Positions 24,653 through 37,800 of a stretch of DNA of 64,000 nt are shown one piece after another. The stretch's first letter is position 1; each line of letters begins with the position of its first letter. Where the stretch lies: NCBI GenBank assembly GCA_040954595.2, contig CM082576.2:8680001-8744000 (forward strand). Direction: 5' to 3'. A model generated the notes under the pieces. It made no database searches. It was given only the letters and a program-made list of their open reading frames with translations, and was not told the DNA's origin. The DNA is from Balanoglossus misakiensis (lineage: Eukaryota; Hemichordata). Position numbers and translations under genes: made by a program.

Positions 24653-27600
24653 CTGTCATGGGAATTATACGGTACTCTGACAGTAAGACTTTTGATGTAA
24701 CTATGGGTTTATGTTAGATGGCAAGCGAGATGGATCTACCAACCCAAAGAAGGTCAAAATAGGTCCAAACGCTTCCTGTTCAATACACCTGCTACCGCCC
24801 TTTAAGTGGGTTTCAGCCGAAAAAAGCCTGACATTTACATATAACGGATCGGTTACCCCAGAGCTGTAAAAAAACCTACCATCAACTTGTATTTCTTCTG
24901 TGTCATTGTCACACTCTTCGTCGTCTGAATCGCTCCCTCCGATGCCAAGGATCTCCTTAATATTCGTCGACAGGAAGTTCAACATTTCGTACTTATTCTC
25001 CTCCCTGTCGTTGTCTGCTTTCACCGTCAGGAATGCCACGATGATGATGGTTATGAACATTGTCATCAAGATGGCGTACATGAACAAGTTGAAGGTGAAA
25101 AAGAAGATGGAGCCCAGGACGCCCCCGGCGTCGGAGATGTCGTCGTAGTCAAACTGACCCAGCCACGTGGAGAACAGGCTCTCAATAGCCGTGACGAACG
25201 TCCTGTAGCCGGTGGTTTTGGAGCCGACCAGCAGGTAATAAGACTGGCCGTAGGCGAACATCACGATGAAGAAAACGATGGCGTAGTAAATGAAATCCTT
25301 CGACGCGTGCCTTAGGGTCCTGGCGAGCAGGGCCATGCGACGGTTGAAGCGGAGGATGTTGATCAGCTTGAGGAAAGACAGAAAGACGATCGATCCCAAG
25401 ATGTACAGATACACTTCGTCTCTGGCAGCCGCTGTCTGTAAATTCACGAACTCTGTCGGGCCTGAAACAAAAAAAGAACGCCAGTTAGAAATGAAATCAA
25501 GTGGTAAAACAAATTTGAACACGGTAAAACCAGGATTGACCATGCGACATCATTCCACCTGATGAGCAAATAACACTTCAAAAAACAGTTTATGTATAAT
25601 TATATTATACCAGTATATTGATGGTGTAAATCACGCTATTTGATTGGTCGAGACACGACACGTGACCGTGATATATTAGCCATATACCACAGTCATATAT
25701 CATAGTCAAAGAAAATGCCTTTTTAAAATGTTTTATGCAAAGTTTCAATATACTGGCATAATATAATAGCAATAAAACACCCCCAGCCATGGTATACCAC
25801 TCGATTTTGACCAGTTCAACTCCATATACGCACTCGCTATCGCTCGTGCGTATATGTCGTGAACTGGTCAAAATCTCGTGGTATACCATGGCTGGGGGTG
25901 TTTTATTGCTTAAGTATACAATGTATGTGTGTTGTTCTCTGTGTGCTTTACCTTGTGATGCTATGGTATCCGCTGCAAAACTTGCCGAGGCGTGTTGGTA
26001 AATGGCCAGGAAAATCGCACTCACACACAGAGCAAGTTTAACCATCTGTAAATAATGTCGTATAAATGGACAAATGGTTAGTCAAAGTCCATAGCAAAAA
26101 TCACGCGCCGAGCTGTAAACAACGAAGTACATGTTAAAGTGTTACATGATGATCTCACCTCGACCCACGACCAGTAACTTTTGAAGTACGACCACTTCTT
26201 CCGCTTGATTTTCAAAACCTCTCGCACGATAAAGTAGACGACGAAGGCGATGAAGATGAGTTCACACGTGAGATAGAACATCCAGAAGCTGCCGACGAAG
26301 TGATACAGGCGAAGAACCGAGATGGTGCGGAAAAGCAGCGCACCGCCAGTGGCGGGAAACTCGACCAGTAGGGTGACCATGCTTAAAGGGTAAAAGAATA
26401 GGCCTTGTTAGTCCCAGTGGTAGTAGCCAAGAGTACACAAATAGCAGTTTCAAGGGCAATTCCTGTTTAAGGGTCGGAGACTACCCACAGGTATAGTGCA
26501 TGGTGGTTACCACATTGAGATATTTCTACCATATGATAGGAACACCTCTGTCCCATGGATTTTTATTTCAAGTTGCAGGGGGTAGACAAATGTAATCACA
26601 GACAAATATTTAACAGGTAGGTTGCTCACCTGAATAAATTGGCATTTGCATTGTAGAGAGGAAACTCTATGAATAGAGCTCTGCTCACGTGATCAAACCA
26701 CAACGAGGACCACAGGTAATCTATCCGACTTTGTGCTCGTCCAATACTCATTCCTTGAAAAGTAAAAAAAAAAACGCAACATGAATTTGATTTTGATGAT
26801 TACATTAACGCTTCTGTACCATGGACAGACGACACTTTAAAAAGGAATTTAGAGAAAAAAAACATCTGCAATGTTGCCCCAATGTGTACGTTATAAGAGA
26901 TGTGCGGCTGGAAACAGTTCAAATACGAGTAAAACGTCATAGGTTTCTGTGTATCTCACCAAGTTCAGCAATGTAGCCTCCGCCGTAGAACATCCTCGTT
27001 TTGCCGTATATGGGCATCCCGTCCAATTCATCGGAAGGTCGATAAAGCCACGGTTCCCCGGTGTTCAGCGTGTCGTTATACGGCAACCAGAATTCGCTGT
27101 ACGAAGACTCGTCTTCGCTGTCAATTGAATACTCTTCATAGCACGCTGGAATGAGGTCCGCAAACTGGCGCAGTACGTTACAGAGTCCTGTGAAATATAT
27201 ATGTAGTAAGAGCAAAATGTGATTTTCCACTCATTGCAAGATCCCGCGAGACATGGACTGTACTACAATTTCAGACAAACATTATAGTCATTTTTATTAC
27301 CATGTCTGACCCTCAGGTGCCGGAGTCGCGGGGAACCAATGCGGTATGACGTCAGCCCTTCTATGAAGTGTCTCTCCTGGCTGGGCAGGTTGTCACCATT
27401 GTACCACTCAGTCGGGTAAAGACCCGGTAACAGAACGTCCGTCAACCAGTCGCCAAGGCCCGCGAATCCGTCAATCTGCAGTTACAAAAAAATGCACGGT
27501 AAGCCAATCGTCGATGAAGTGATGTCACAACATGAATTAGAATACCGTTCTTGTATACCACTTTCATAAAACTAAACTACCCGGGATTTAAATGATAAAA

Positions 27601-30600
27601 TATCAGGTTCACGTTTTCGAAATCAGTGAACGTTGGGAAGAAAACTACACGCCAGTAGTCTATTTTGAATTCGCTTGTACATCATTACCACACATATCTG
27701 AGAGATACCTACCGATTCAAATTCGTCGTTCTGAAAGAACACATTATCAATGGCTTGGTGCTGATAAAAAGTATCTATACTTCTGTTGCTGAAGGCCAGT
27801 ATGTAAATTATGATAAGATAGAGTACATATGTGATGATCTCCTTGGTGAGCTGCCACATTCTAACTTCTTTCTGCCGCTTGAGGCGCGCTCCCTCTAGTT
27901 TCACCGGATCGGGAGGGGCAAGTGGGGGAGGCTCGTACCTGATGATATCTGCAGATTAAACGAAACGCATCAGCAGAAGTTTTTAGATTCAGTTTTTATA
28001 CACGGTCACACACTCGGGAAACGAATCCACTGAGACAAACTGCAGACTTGTGACGTCTGTATTCTTCAAGTATAACACCCATCGTCCAGTGACACAAACA
28101 GGCAGCGTTAATTCTTTCTTTATGGTCCCTTGCGCGTATTTCACTTTCGCACTTTTGTGCGCGTGCTGCTGACGTGAAAACAGTAGCAACCATAGTTCTT
28201 TACCTTCTGAGTCGTGTTTGGAGTGCATGTATTCCTCATCGTCTTGCAGTTTGACGTTGTACACCTCGGTTTCACCATCCGGGTTTCTGAATATGATGGC
28301 TAGTAGTATGGCGATGCATAAAACCTTTGCAACAATAATGGTAGGAGAAAAACGCGTTGAATAAGATGAAATATCATTGTGCTACGAGTTGAATGATTCA
28401 ATCTTTACCCCAAAAAAACCTCAAAGAAAAAACTCAGACCCCGTGTGTTGTCATTTACAATTATTATATAGAATAGTATTTTTTTGTTCATAACTGCATC
28501 AATTACAGTAGATTGGGACAAAATTGTGGTTAACGATAGTATTGCAAGGCAGGGTAACATGTGGCCACGGCATTACCTTGATGGGCTGGATGACGAAGAC
28601 GCTTTGCACGAAAGAGGTCAAGAATGACACCAGCCAATCGATGGACTTGTCGTTGCCCCACTCCATACTGTACAGAATGGTGAAGAAGGCCGACAGCGCC
28701 GAGGAGAGAAACACCAAACACCAGGCGATGTAGACACACCAGTGAGGAAACGTGAACGGCGTCTTTGTCTTCTTTTCCGCGTCGCGTCTGTCTTCCGATG
28801 CGCCGTCGGCCGGTTTCTCTTCTGCTACGACGCCGTTCCCGCGAGCTGTCGTCACTGAACCGTTGGTCTGGTCCTTCTCCGTGACGGTTGTCGTCGTGCT
28901 GATGTTGTCGGCGATCTTGATGCCGCCGTACACGGACTCCTTCTTCTTCTCCTCCCCGGCGACGCTGTCCGGAGTGCCGCTGCCGCTCTTCAGCAGCAGC
29001 TCCACGTCCGAGTTGGCGGCTTTGCTGGCGAAGGAGAACTTCCTGTAGGGGAACCCGTACGAGATGCGCCGCTCGTACTCCTTGTCCGCTTCTTCGATGT
29101 CCCTCTTGATGTCCTTCAGGATTCGGTCCACGTCGTGGGTGCTCTTCTTCCGTTTGTCGCCCGCTTCTGCGTCGGCGTCGTTGGCGACGGCACCGGCGGT
29201 ATCTTTCTCAGCTGGTTCGGTCGGCGGTGGATCTTTCTCTGCAGCCGCGATCAACATTTCTTTGGGTCGACTCTTCCGGAAAAGCTGGATCAGCATCAAG
29301 TTGACCGGGAACACGATGAGACTGCTCATGACGCCGACGTATATGGAGTGTAGTGTGAAAGTAAACGGACCTGGAAATGAATAAAATGTTCATTGTACTG
29401 CTAAAGTCAATATGATTCATAATGAAAATGAACGATTCGGGACATTTTCAGCGTGCGTGGGGATTTACATTTTTCATAGTCCGGACATTATCAGAACTTT
29501 GCGCAGTTCCATGACAACGTACCTAACTCGATGACCCGGCTGGTAACACTGCTCCCTTCAGTGTTGTACCACATGCAGTTGGCAATCATGGACGTGTAGA
29601 GAATGGACAGGCAGCAGGAGACCCTCTGGACGCGGGTGAAGTGGCTGCGCGACGGGCGCGACACCACCGAAAACCAGATGTGGCCGTCCGTGAAGTCCTT
29701 CTTGGCGTTGGCCACGAAGAGCTGGTTGAACCTGGCCAGATCTTGGCGGCTGGCCGCTGGCAACACGCGCTGTACCTGGCAATCGTCCTCCTCCACGGCC
29801 AGCCATCGTTCACACAGGAAGTGGTAGCTGAGTATAAGAAACAACAAACAGAGGTTTGCATGGTTACTGCCAGTGGGCGAACTTATGTCGGAGACAATGA
29901 AGCAGAGAGAGAACGATTTCGCAGTAGATCTATATACAGTACATGCGGTATGAAACACAACAAAGGGCTCGGAACCGTACCATATTACTTGGCGAAATTC
30001 ACATATTTTAGCTAGTTGTCCGGTCTTAATTCAGTGTAAGCTTATATTCAAAATGGTGATGAAAGGACATGGTTTGCCGGAATATCATTCGAGACATACC
30101 ACTCTTTAGTCTGGACATCACAGACTACCACTTTGCTCAGATACCAAGACGCGTGACGACCTCTCCCGGAATTGTCGTGCCAAATCCGCAGGCTGTACAG
30201 GTCACCCAGACTCTCAGCTTCCGCCATCAAGAAGGTGCACTTGCTACCACGCTGAAACATCTGGGAAAGCACACTTTGCCGTTATTTTGAATACATGTAT
30301 TATTCAAACGTGCATATTTAAATAATCCCTACGCGAAGCCTGCTATAAATACTGAATGTGTACGGAACCGGAACTGCTCTCTTAGGGTCAGGACAAAGCG
30401 GACTATCGTATTCAGCTGAGAACAACTTACCTTTCGCTTCTTGTCTTTGAGCGGTCTCGCCCTCGTTGACCCGTTTTCGCCGGCCATCATCACGAACACA
30501 TTTGACTTGGTTCCGGCACCGCTTCTCATGCCCGTGTAAACTGTGACTTGGTACAGATACTTTTCTCTGGGCTGGTTGTCGGGTAACGGCGTCACTCCCC

Positions 30601-33600
30601 ACTGTAAGACAAGAATGGGAGTAGGTGTCACCTGCATTCCCTATACTTGTGCACTGACAACTCGAGGGGGTACCAACAGCCGAGATGACAGCCGGGTAAC
30701 GTCACAATGTCAAACTGTTACATACCTTTTCGACATCTTTCTTATCCTGCCACCGTGCCCACACCATAATCGGGATGTACAGGACCAGGATCAGGAAAAC
30801 CATCAGAAATACGGACAGGTTGTTCTTCAAGTCGGCGAATTTGGCGAAGACGGTGTCGAAGTCGATCGTGTTCGGTGGCACGAAGAAGTCCGACGCAAAT
30901 GACGTCAGATGATTGCATTCGCAGTAGGTCATACTCGAACTGGATTTGTTAGACACCTTTGGAAAAATGAAAATTAGACACATGTCATACAAACAAGCAA
31001 AAATAAATAAATAAATAAACAAATACATAAAAATAAATAAATAAACGAGGCTTTTATGACTTACCAAACAGCCATCACTTTTCCACTGTTCGACACTTTC
31101 ATCCCAGTATTTACATCCCGACGTGAAAATTTGAACATTGAAATTCCATGTGCCTGTGTCGGTGCAAAAGAAGAAGGATTATACTATTGGTCGTTTCCCT
31201 GCAACGCGAGGACCAATGACCATTGTCAAAATGTGACATCAGTAAACTGTTGGTAAATCTTTCCAGCAAACGAATACTATTCACATACTCAAATCTGAAT
31301 GTACGCCAACGTAGTAGCTGTCAGCTGCTCCAATCACTGTGCTGGGCACGAAAAACGTTCCTCTGAGTTCCTCCTTGGAGGCGTCGTCCATGTCAGCCTC
31401 GCTTTCGTGTTCCAGGTTCGGCAGCACTCCGGTGTAGTTGTAGTCCGACTGAGAGGGCGCCGCTCCACGTCTGAAGTATAGGGTGTAGTTCAGTTGGTCC
31501 CAGGAGTTGTTCCCGCCATCCGGGATAATGAGAAAATGTACGGCCATACCGTCTGGTACCTGTGATGGTAAGACATCCACGTAAGAGGAAATCTACCCAG
31601 TTACACTTCCATGTAAACTTTCACACATTGTGAATTAATTGCAGTGACATCGCTTTGTCTTTGATAAAAATGCATTTCTATGAACAATTCTGCCTCACAT
31701 TTAGTCATATTTCTCTAAATATATAAACCAACCAGAATACAATGCAGACGTCGAAGATGGAAATGACTGTTTCACAGCTGGACACTATAAACAATCAACT
31801 TTCACCTACATCTATTCCGTACACGAGGAGACCACTGTCGTCGTCCATATTGGTCATGTTGACTGGTTCCGGTTCCGGTAAAGACGACGACTTCGGTAAT
31901 TCAATCACGATATCATCTTCTAGTTCGTTAACTAGGAAAACAACCAGGCCGTTAATCAATTAGCACTTGCCTTATCACGATTTAATTTCTGACGGTTACA
32001 TAAATCATAGAATTCAAAACAAATTTGCTGACATGATATAAGCTTAACGACTGGCCACTAATTATGAAATCGCGATGAGGTAACAGAAAGTTGAACTGTT
32101 TAAAGACCCATGGATCATACCTGTGATGTCACTTCCGTCTTCAGATGAGAACGACAAGGAAATGACGTCAGATGCAATATAGGCCGAGGAGTTGTCCCAG
32201 TCAAATGGGTTTCCAGTAAAAGTGAGGAACTACACACAAAAAACATATTTGAAGGATGTAATTTTTAGACTCTACTCATTGAACTATCTAGTGCTATTTG
32301 TCGAAATGTTAAAATGAAAATATTTAAATGATATTCTGCCCATTCTCTCACTAAGCACCGGCCATCCGTTTACCTGGGTGTCGACGTAGCTGTTGTTGGC
32401 CTGGTCGCCAAACAACGCCGCTGCGGACGGCAGCTGGAATCTCCCCGAGTTTGATTCCAAGGCGGTCCCTGCAATGTCCCCCGGCCTGTCTCTCTGGAGC
32501 TGCACGGACAGCGTTGACGTGTTGAACACCACCGGCGGCTGGCCCGGCACCCTCTTGCTGAGAACAGCCTCGGAGATCGAGTCGACGGTCTTCACCACGC
32601 TTTTGGTTATTGTTGAGCTCTGAAGGTGCGTAAAGTACAACGCGACGTCACATACTATTGTAAATGTGTTCTGCTTATACTGAAGGTGCGTAAAGTACAA
32701 CGCGACGTCACATACTATTGTAAATGTGTTCTGCTTATACACTAAATAATGTCGCTACTGACAATCACCAAAGCTAAGACTACTAAGGGAAGTGTAAACG
32801 ACATTCTCAACTTCTAGTAAATAAGTATGAACATCAATATAGTAATTCTCACCAAGGACCTTCATTAAAACGAGGAGAATACGCTTACCTGTGAATTTGT
32901 AATCGTAGTTTCTGCTGCGTCATCACTTGAGTCGACGGAAACAGACAAGACGTTGCTGGCACTCTGTGTTATTGCTGTAGCATTTTGAGAAGAGAGAACG
33001 GCTCAGTGTGAAATGTGGTAACAAGTCATTATTGTAAAAGAAATAGATTCCGAATTCACTTGGGACTTCTTGAACTCAGGTTTTTAACTTGTCTCGATTT
33101 CCCCCATCATCCAAATTCCAAATTGGTTTAGTAGGAGAACAGCTTACCAAAAGCCGTGGATATGATATCATCTTCAGATTCATTCTTCATTCCAACGAGG
33201 GCGCCAGACAAATCTTCGATGGCAAGGGCGGAATTAACCTGTTTCGTAAAAGCAAAGATGATAAATCGATTTCTTTTGCATTTTATCGAGAATTAAAATG
33301 TTGGAGTGACCATCATTTCTGAATGCTCTTTGTGTGGATAGTTCATTCTCGAGGAACGCAGTACTTTCATCAATGTCTCCTTCAAAGGGTGGGCGTCATG
33401 CCGTCTGCGGCTGCGCGGCGTGGGTTCCATACGACACAGTGGTTGGCAAGTGAAAGTTGGGGCAAAGTAATTATATAGAGCTCAGAGTTCGTTACCTGGC
33501 TGTTATCGGTGAGTTCTTCCGGAACTGACGTCATGGCCACCAGGGCGTTCGCCAACTCCGATACCTGATCGACCGTTTCAGCTGTTCCGGATATTGATTT

Positions 33601-34722
33601 CAGATCGTCTATGACGGATTCACGAAGCTTTGGGGAAAAGATAAGGAACATTTAACCAAACTGCCGAAAATGAAAAATCACGATACAGACGAAGAAACGG
33701 ATTTGCAAGGATTAAAAATACGATATATATATATATTCATTTACCTCTCTCCTTTCTTCGACATCCTCGGACCCCTGGAATGTTAAAGGTAAATTTGTCA
33801 AACATTTATTGGGGGAAAATGAATATGGAAATGACGACTGGACCAGCGATATTTCTCAAGGTGTAATTGTTATTCCAACAATATGTTCTAATAAATTTGA
33901 TGGCAAGGAAATGTCACCAAAGAAATCAATTCAAGAACGAACGGTTACGAATATACTAATATACTTTTCACGGCAATCATCCTTGCAAATGTCTGTCAGC
34001 GAACTCACCGTATCGGAAGCTGATTGGTCGTTGAGAACAGAAGCCACCGTGATAACTAGCGCCGCAGCGCCCCCGGTGTCGCCGGCTTGGATCAATTCGC
34101 CCAGGGCGCTGTCCTCTCCCGAGGTCAGGTTCGCCAGCCTTTCCGTCAGGTCATCTCCAGTAATTGATGGCGGTTCGACCTGAAACGAAATGGTTGCGAT
34201 GGATTCAATTTCAAGGGCAAGAGGATTGAGCTGAGGCATGTTAGACATTAAATTGCAAATCTACCCAACATTCAGAACTTCACACAATGTTCGGTGAAAC
34301 TTTCATAGAAAACGGCGTATTGAATACAAGTTTTTCCATAAATTCTAAAAATATACCTTACCGTAACTGTGAGTGCAAAAGTTCCTTCGGCGTTGTATAT
34401 GTCAACTACTTTAACGTTGATCTCTACCAGATAGTCCTGGCTTTCATAACCAATGGGAAGCAAAAATTCGGTCGATGTTTCGCCGTACCCTGCGTACGAC
34501 AGCGACGTAACACTCGAGCCTGAGGTACGCGAGTAAACCTCATACCAGAGCGGTGTGTGAACGTCTTCCCAACCGGAGCAGGCCACGACAAAATTCGTCT
34601 CTAGCGCGTAGCCTACATTGCGAGAGATTGGAACCGTACAGAATTACAAATCTTTCAGCGCTCGGTTTGTTTGTTTCTTACTCATATGATATACAACATG
34701 AATTAGAAAGAGATGGATGGGG

Positions 34723-34805
<83 letters not shown>

Positions 34806-37800
34806 GGATAGTTTTCGGACAGAAATTTGGTGCAATAAATGTATAACACTACAGATATCTGTGGACGACAAAACAAATCTGCGCTCACCTGCAGATGGCG
34901 TGGCTGTACATTCGCCATTTTCTGGCGGGGAATTCGTCGTGAAGCGTATCTTATCAACGCCGAATGCCACCTCATCAAGGCTGACATTTGCTTTAAGCTT
35001 GTAGAACGACCCGCTGTCCAGTTGGTTGGCGTTTATTGACAAGTATTCAGATTTCATTCCTGTCAACAAAACACGGTAGAAGTCAGAGGGCAACGTTCAG
35101 CTGTCCAATACCCGAGGCGTTTTGCTCTCGAACAGTTCATGTGGTTTCTCTTTCTCTTTCCTTCCTTTGTATCAGTTCCACGTGGGAAGTAAGACTATAA
35201 TATTGCTGCAATAATGTTCTTTTGGGAACATTTTTTGTCCGCACAACCGAACATTCTGTAATTAATTCTGTCACAGATTTTTCTAAAATTAATATTCTGC
35301 GCAGTCGGCACGTAAAGTATACACTCTGTGAGACGATACGAACTTCTATTGGTGTTGAAATTATCTGCACCGTACCTGTACTACTGAAACCGTCGTCAAC
35401 CTCAACGCGGTGATAGATGCCGTTTCTCTGGTTTGCCTGCTTGATAACCCACCGAACAGACAGTTCGTAAGAACTTGGACAGTTCGAGCACTGGACAACC
35501 GCCACAAACGGCGAATTGACGGCGACTGCGTCCAGGTAACAATTTGACAGACACCTGTGAAATAAAATGACACCTTTTAAAGCTGGCTTCTAAACCGCAA
35601 TGGAGGACGCGAGGTATTTTCTGATAGAAATGTATTCGTCAGAACTGAAATGAATTCAGATAGATACATTCAGCTTTCCAGAAATAGAGTAACAAGAGAC
35701 TCACGTTATACTGACGTCCAAATCGCTGATAATCGGTGGTTCCGTGGGGGCAGTTGTCGGTATAACTTCTGTCGGCTGAACGACGTCGCCCCAACAGTTC
35801 TCCACTCCGAACTCCGGAAAGTATCGGCAGTCGACCCCCCAGTTCACCCAACTTAGACCATTGATGTTGTGTTCACATGCCGTTCGAACCACCTCGCACA
35901 GCGAGCGACACGGAAGATACACCTGACCATCCCCAGAGCACTCAGGCAGAAAGAGGGCGCAGGCAAACATCCACGCATGCTCCGAACAATCCAAGGAGCC
36001 CGACAGGTTCCGAATCATGCCTGCCGCAAACTGCTGGTCGTCGGCGAAGGTGTTCGGGAAGACTGAAGTGTTGTAAGGGAGAACGGCTTGGCATTCGGTG
36101 ACCGTGATGCTCTCGCACTGCAACGACCGTTTCCGAGAACCATAGGCTACGACGGGAGAGAGAGAGAGAGTGAAACATGTGTTAATATTGAATGTGAAGG
36201 GCCTGAAAAGAAAGCTTTTGAGTCTCTGTCCAGTAAGCCCAGTATTTGTCTAAATATCATGTACATCGCCCTCTTCCAAACGGTTCTGCCCTCTGCATCC
36301 CAACAACAACAAGAATCTTTCATTGAATGAATGTATTGAAGATGTTGGACAACTTGCATCAAGTGTTATATCACGAAAAATACATGTATGATGACTTACC
36401 AACTGTACAATTGTGTTCATCTTGCTTCTCGGCACAGTCTGGAAGTCCATCGCAGTAGAACTCGCCGGAAATACATTCATCGGGGCTGCAATCAAATTGA
36501 TTCAGTAAACACGTAGAGTTGATTCCTGGATGATAGATTTGTGAAGCGTGTTAGTCAGGCCAAAAAAACATTCCGCGCCCTGTGCTTGTATTAGTAAACT
36601 TAGTCGTTTGACTTTGGGCAGATGGACTGCTGCCTAGTGGAACTTACTTTGAGTACAATCGGTGTTGTTTTCATCGCTGGCGTCCGCGCAGTCATCGATA
36701 CCGTCACAAAACCATTCGATCGGAATACACGTGGGATCATCTTTGCACATGAACTCGTCCAATTCACAGGAAACTGAAATGAACGGGGATAAACACAAAC
36801 ACGGTTGTGGAAAAGTGGAAATAAAAACAGACATAATGCTGTCTGCTCATTGGCCAACATTCGGTTCGCCTCTTCTGCACATAGTTGCAGCATATGAGTT
36901 TTGCAATTTGCACAGATTTGCTATTACCGTCACTATCTCTACATGACGATCATGTCATAAAATCGCACATTTAACCCTATTAACAGCACACCCAAAAGCA
37001 TGCATACCCAAACAGTATTACTGAAATAAATACAAATTACTCCCTGCAAAGTACGTCAGCTGTCACGAAACGCAATATTACCATACCCACAGTTAAATAA
37101 CGCAACATAGGACTATAGCATGCATTACCCTTAACTTTAAACATTTAATTTTAGAAGGTCATTAAAAGTGCGACATTTGATAGGCCTATATAAAAATTGT
37201 CAAACATTGCAGCTAGCCCTTACATAGCCATGCACATGCAAACTAGATGCTACGGTTGCCATACACCAAACGACTAAAAATAAGTTTATAGAGAAGACAC
37301 TACACAAAACACAGAAAACGCTGAAAGAAAATAGAAACGTTTCCAAGGATCGTCGGTTAGAACGTTTTAGTTTGCATGCAACGCGCGATTTTAAGAATTA
37401 TAATTTTATGTGTTTATATTCCCTTTAATTACTTATCAACATATATCCGCGGGCAGCCCACAAATTCAACCAACCTGGACAGAAGATGTCTGGATTACCG
37501 AACTCGGGGAAATTATCACACTGCAACCACGAAGAGTCGTTTGCGAAGAACATTCCACATTCTGCCGCGACCTGTTCGCACAGAGCTCGACAGGGCGCGA
37601 ATGCCAAATTGGAGCGGGTGCATTCGGGGAGGGCTGCGGCACACGCAAACAACATGAGGTATTCCGAACAGTTTTGGAAGGGTTTCAATTCACTGACAAT
37701 TGCAGACGCGTGTGTCTGATTCGCGGTCACACGGTTTGGAAAGACCGTGAGGTCGTACGGCAGTGTGGCGTTGCACTCCGAAACAGTTATGTTCTCACAT

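Larger units (their letters stand above)
31289..35554 (-). other. Gene B REJ/GAIN-like stalk exons
   Basis: Exons 16-27 parallel gene A exons 11-22: same order and phases, with several identical lengths (171/172-type REJ exon, 132, 91, 246, 109). Motifs: [65 protein letters not shown]. One micro-exon is 30 bp (33745-33774), matching a 42-bp exon in gene A. Confidence 0.7.

Noticed and set aside
34703-35004. Leu-Ser and Arg-Glu repeat open frames
   Set aside because: They are translations of the (GA)n microsatellite inside a gene B intron.
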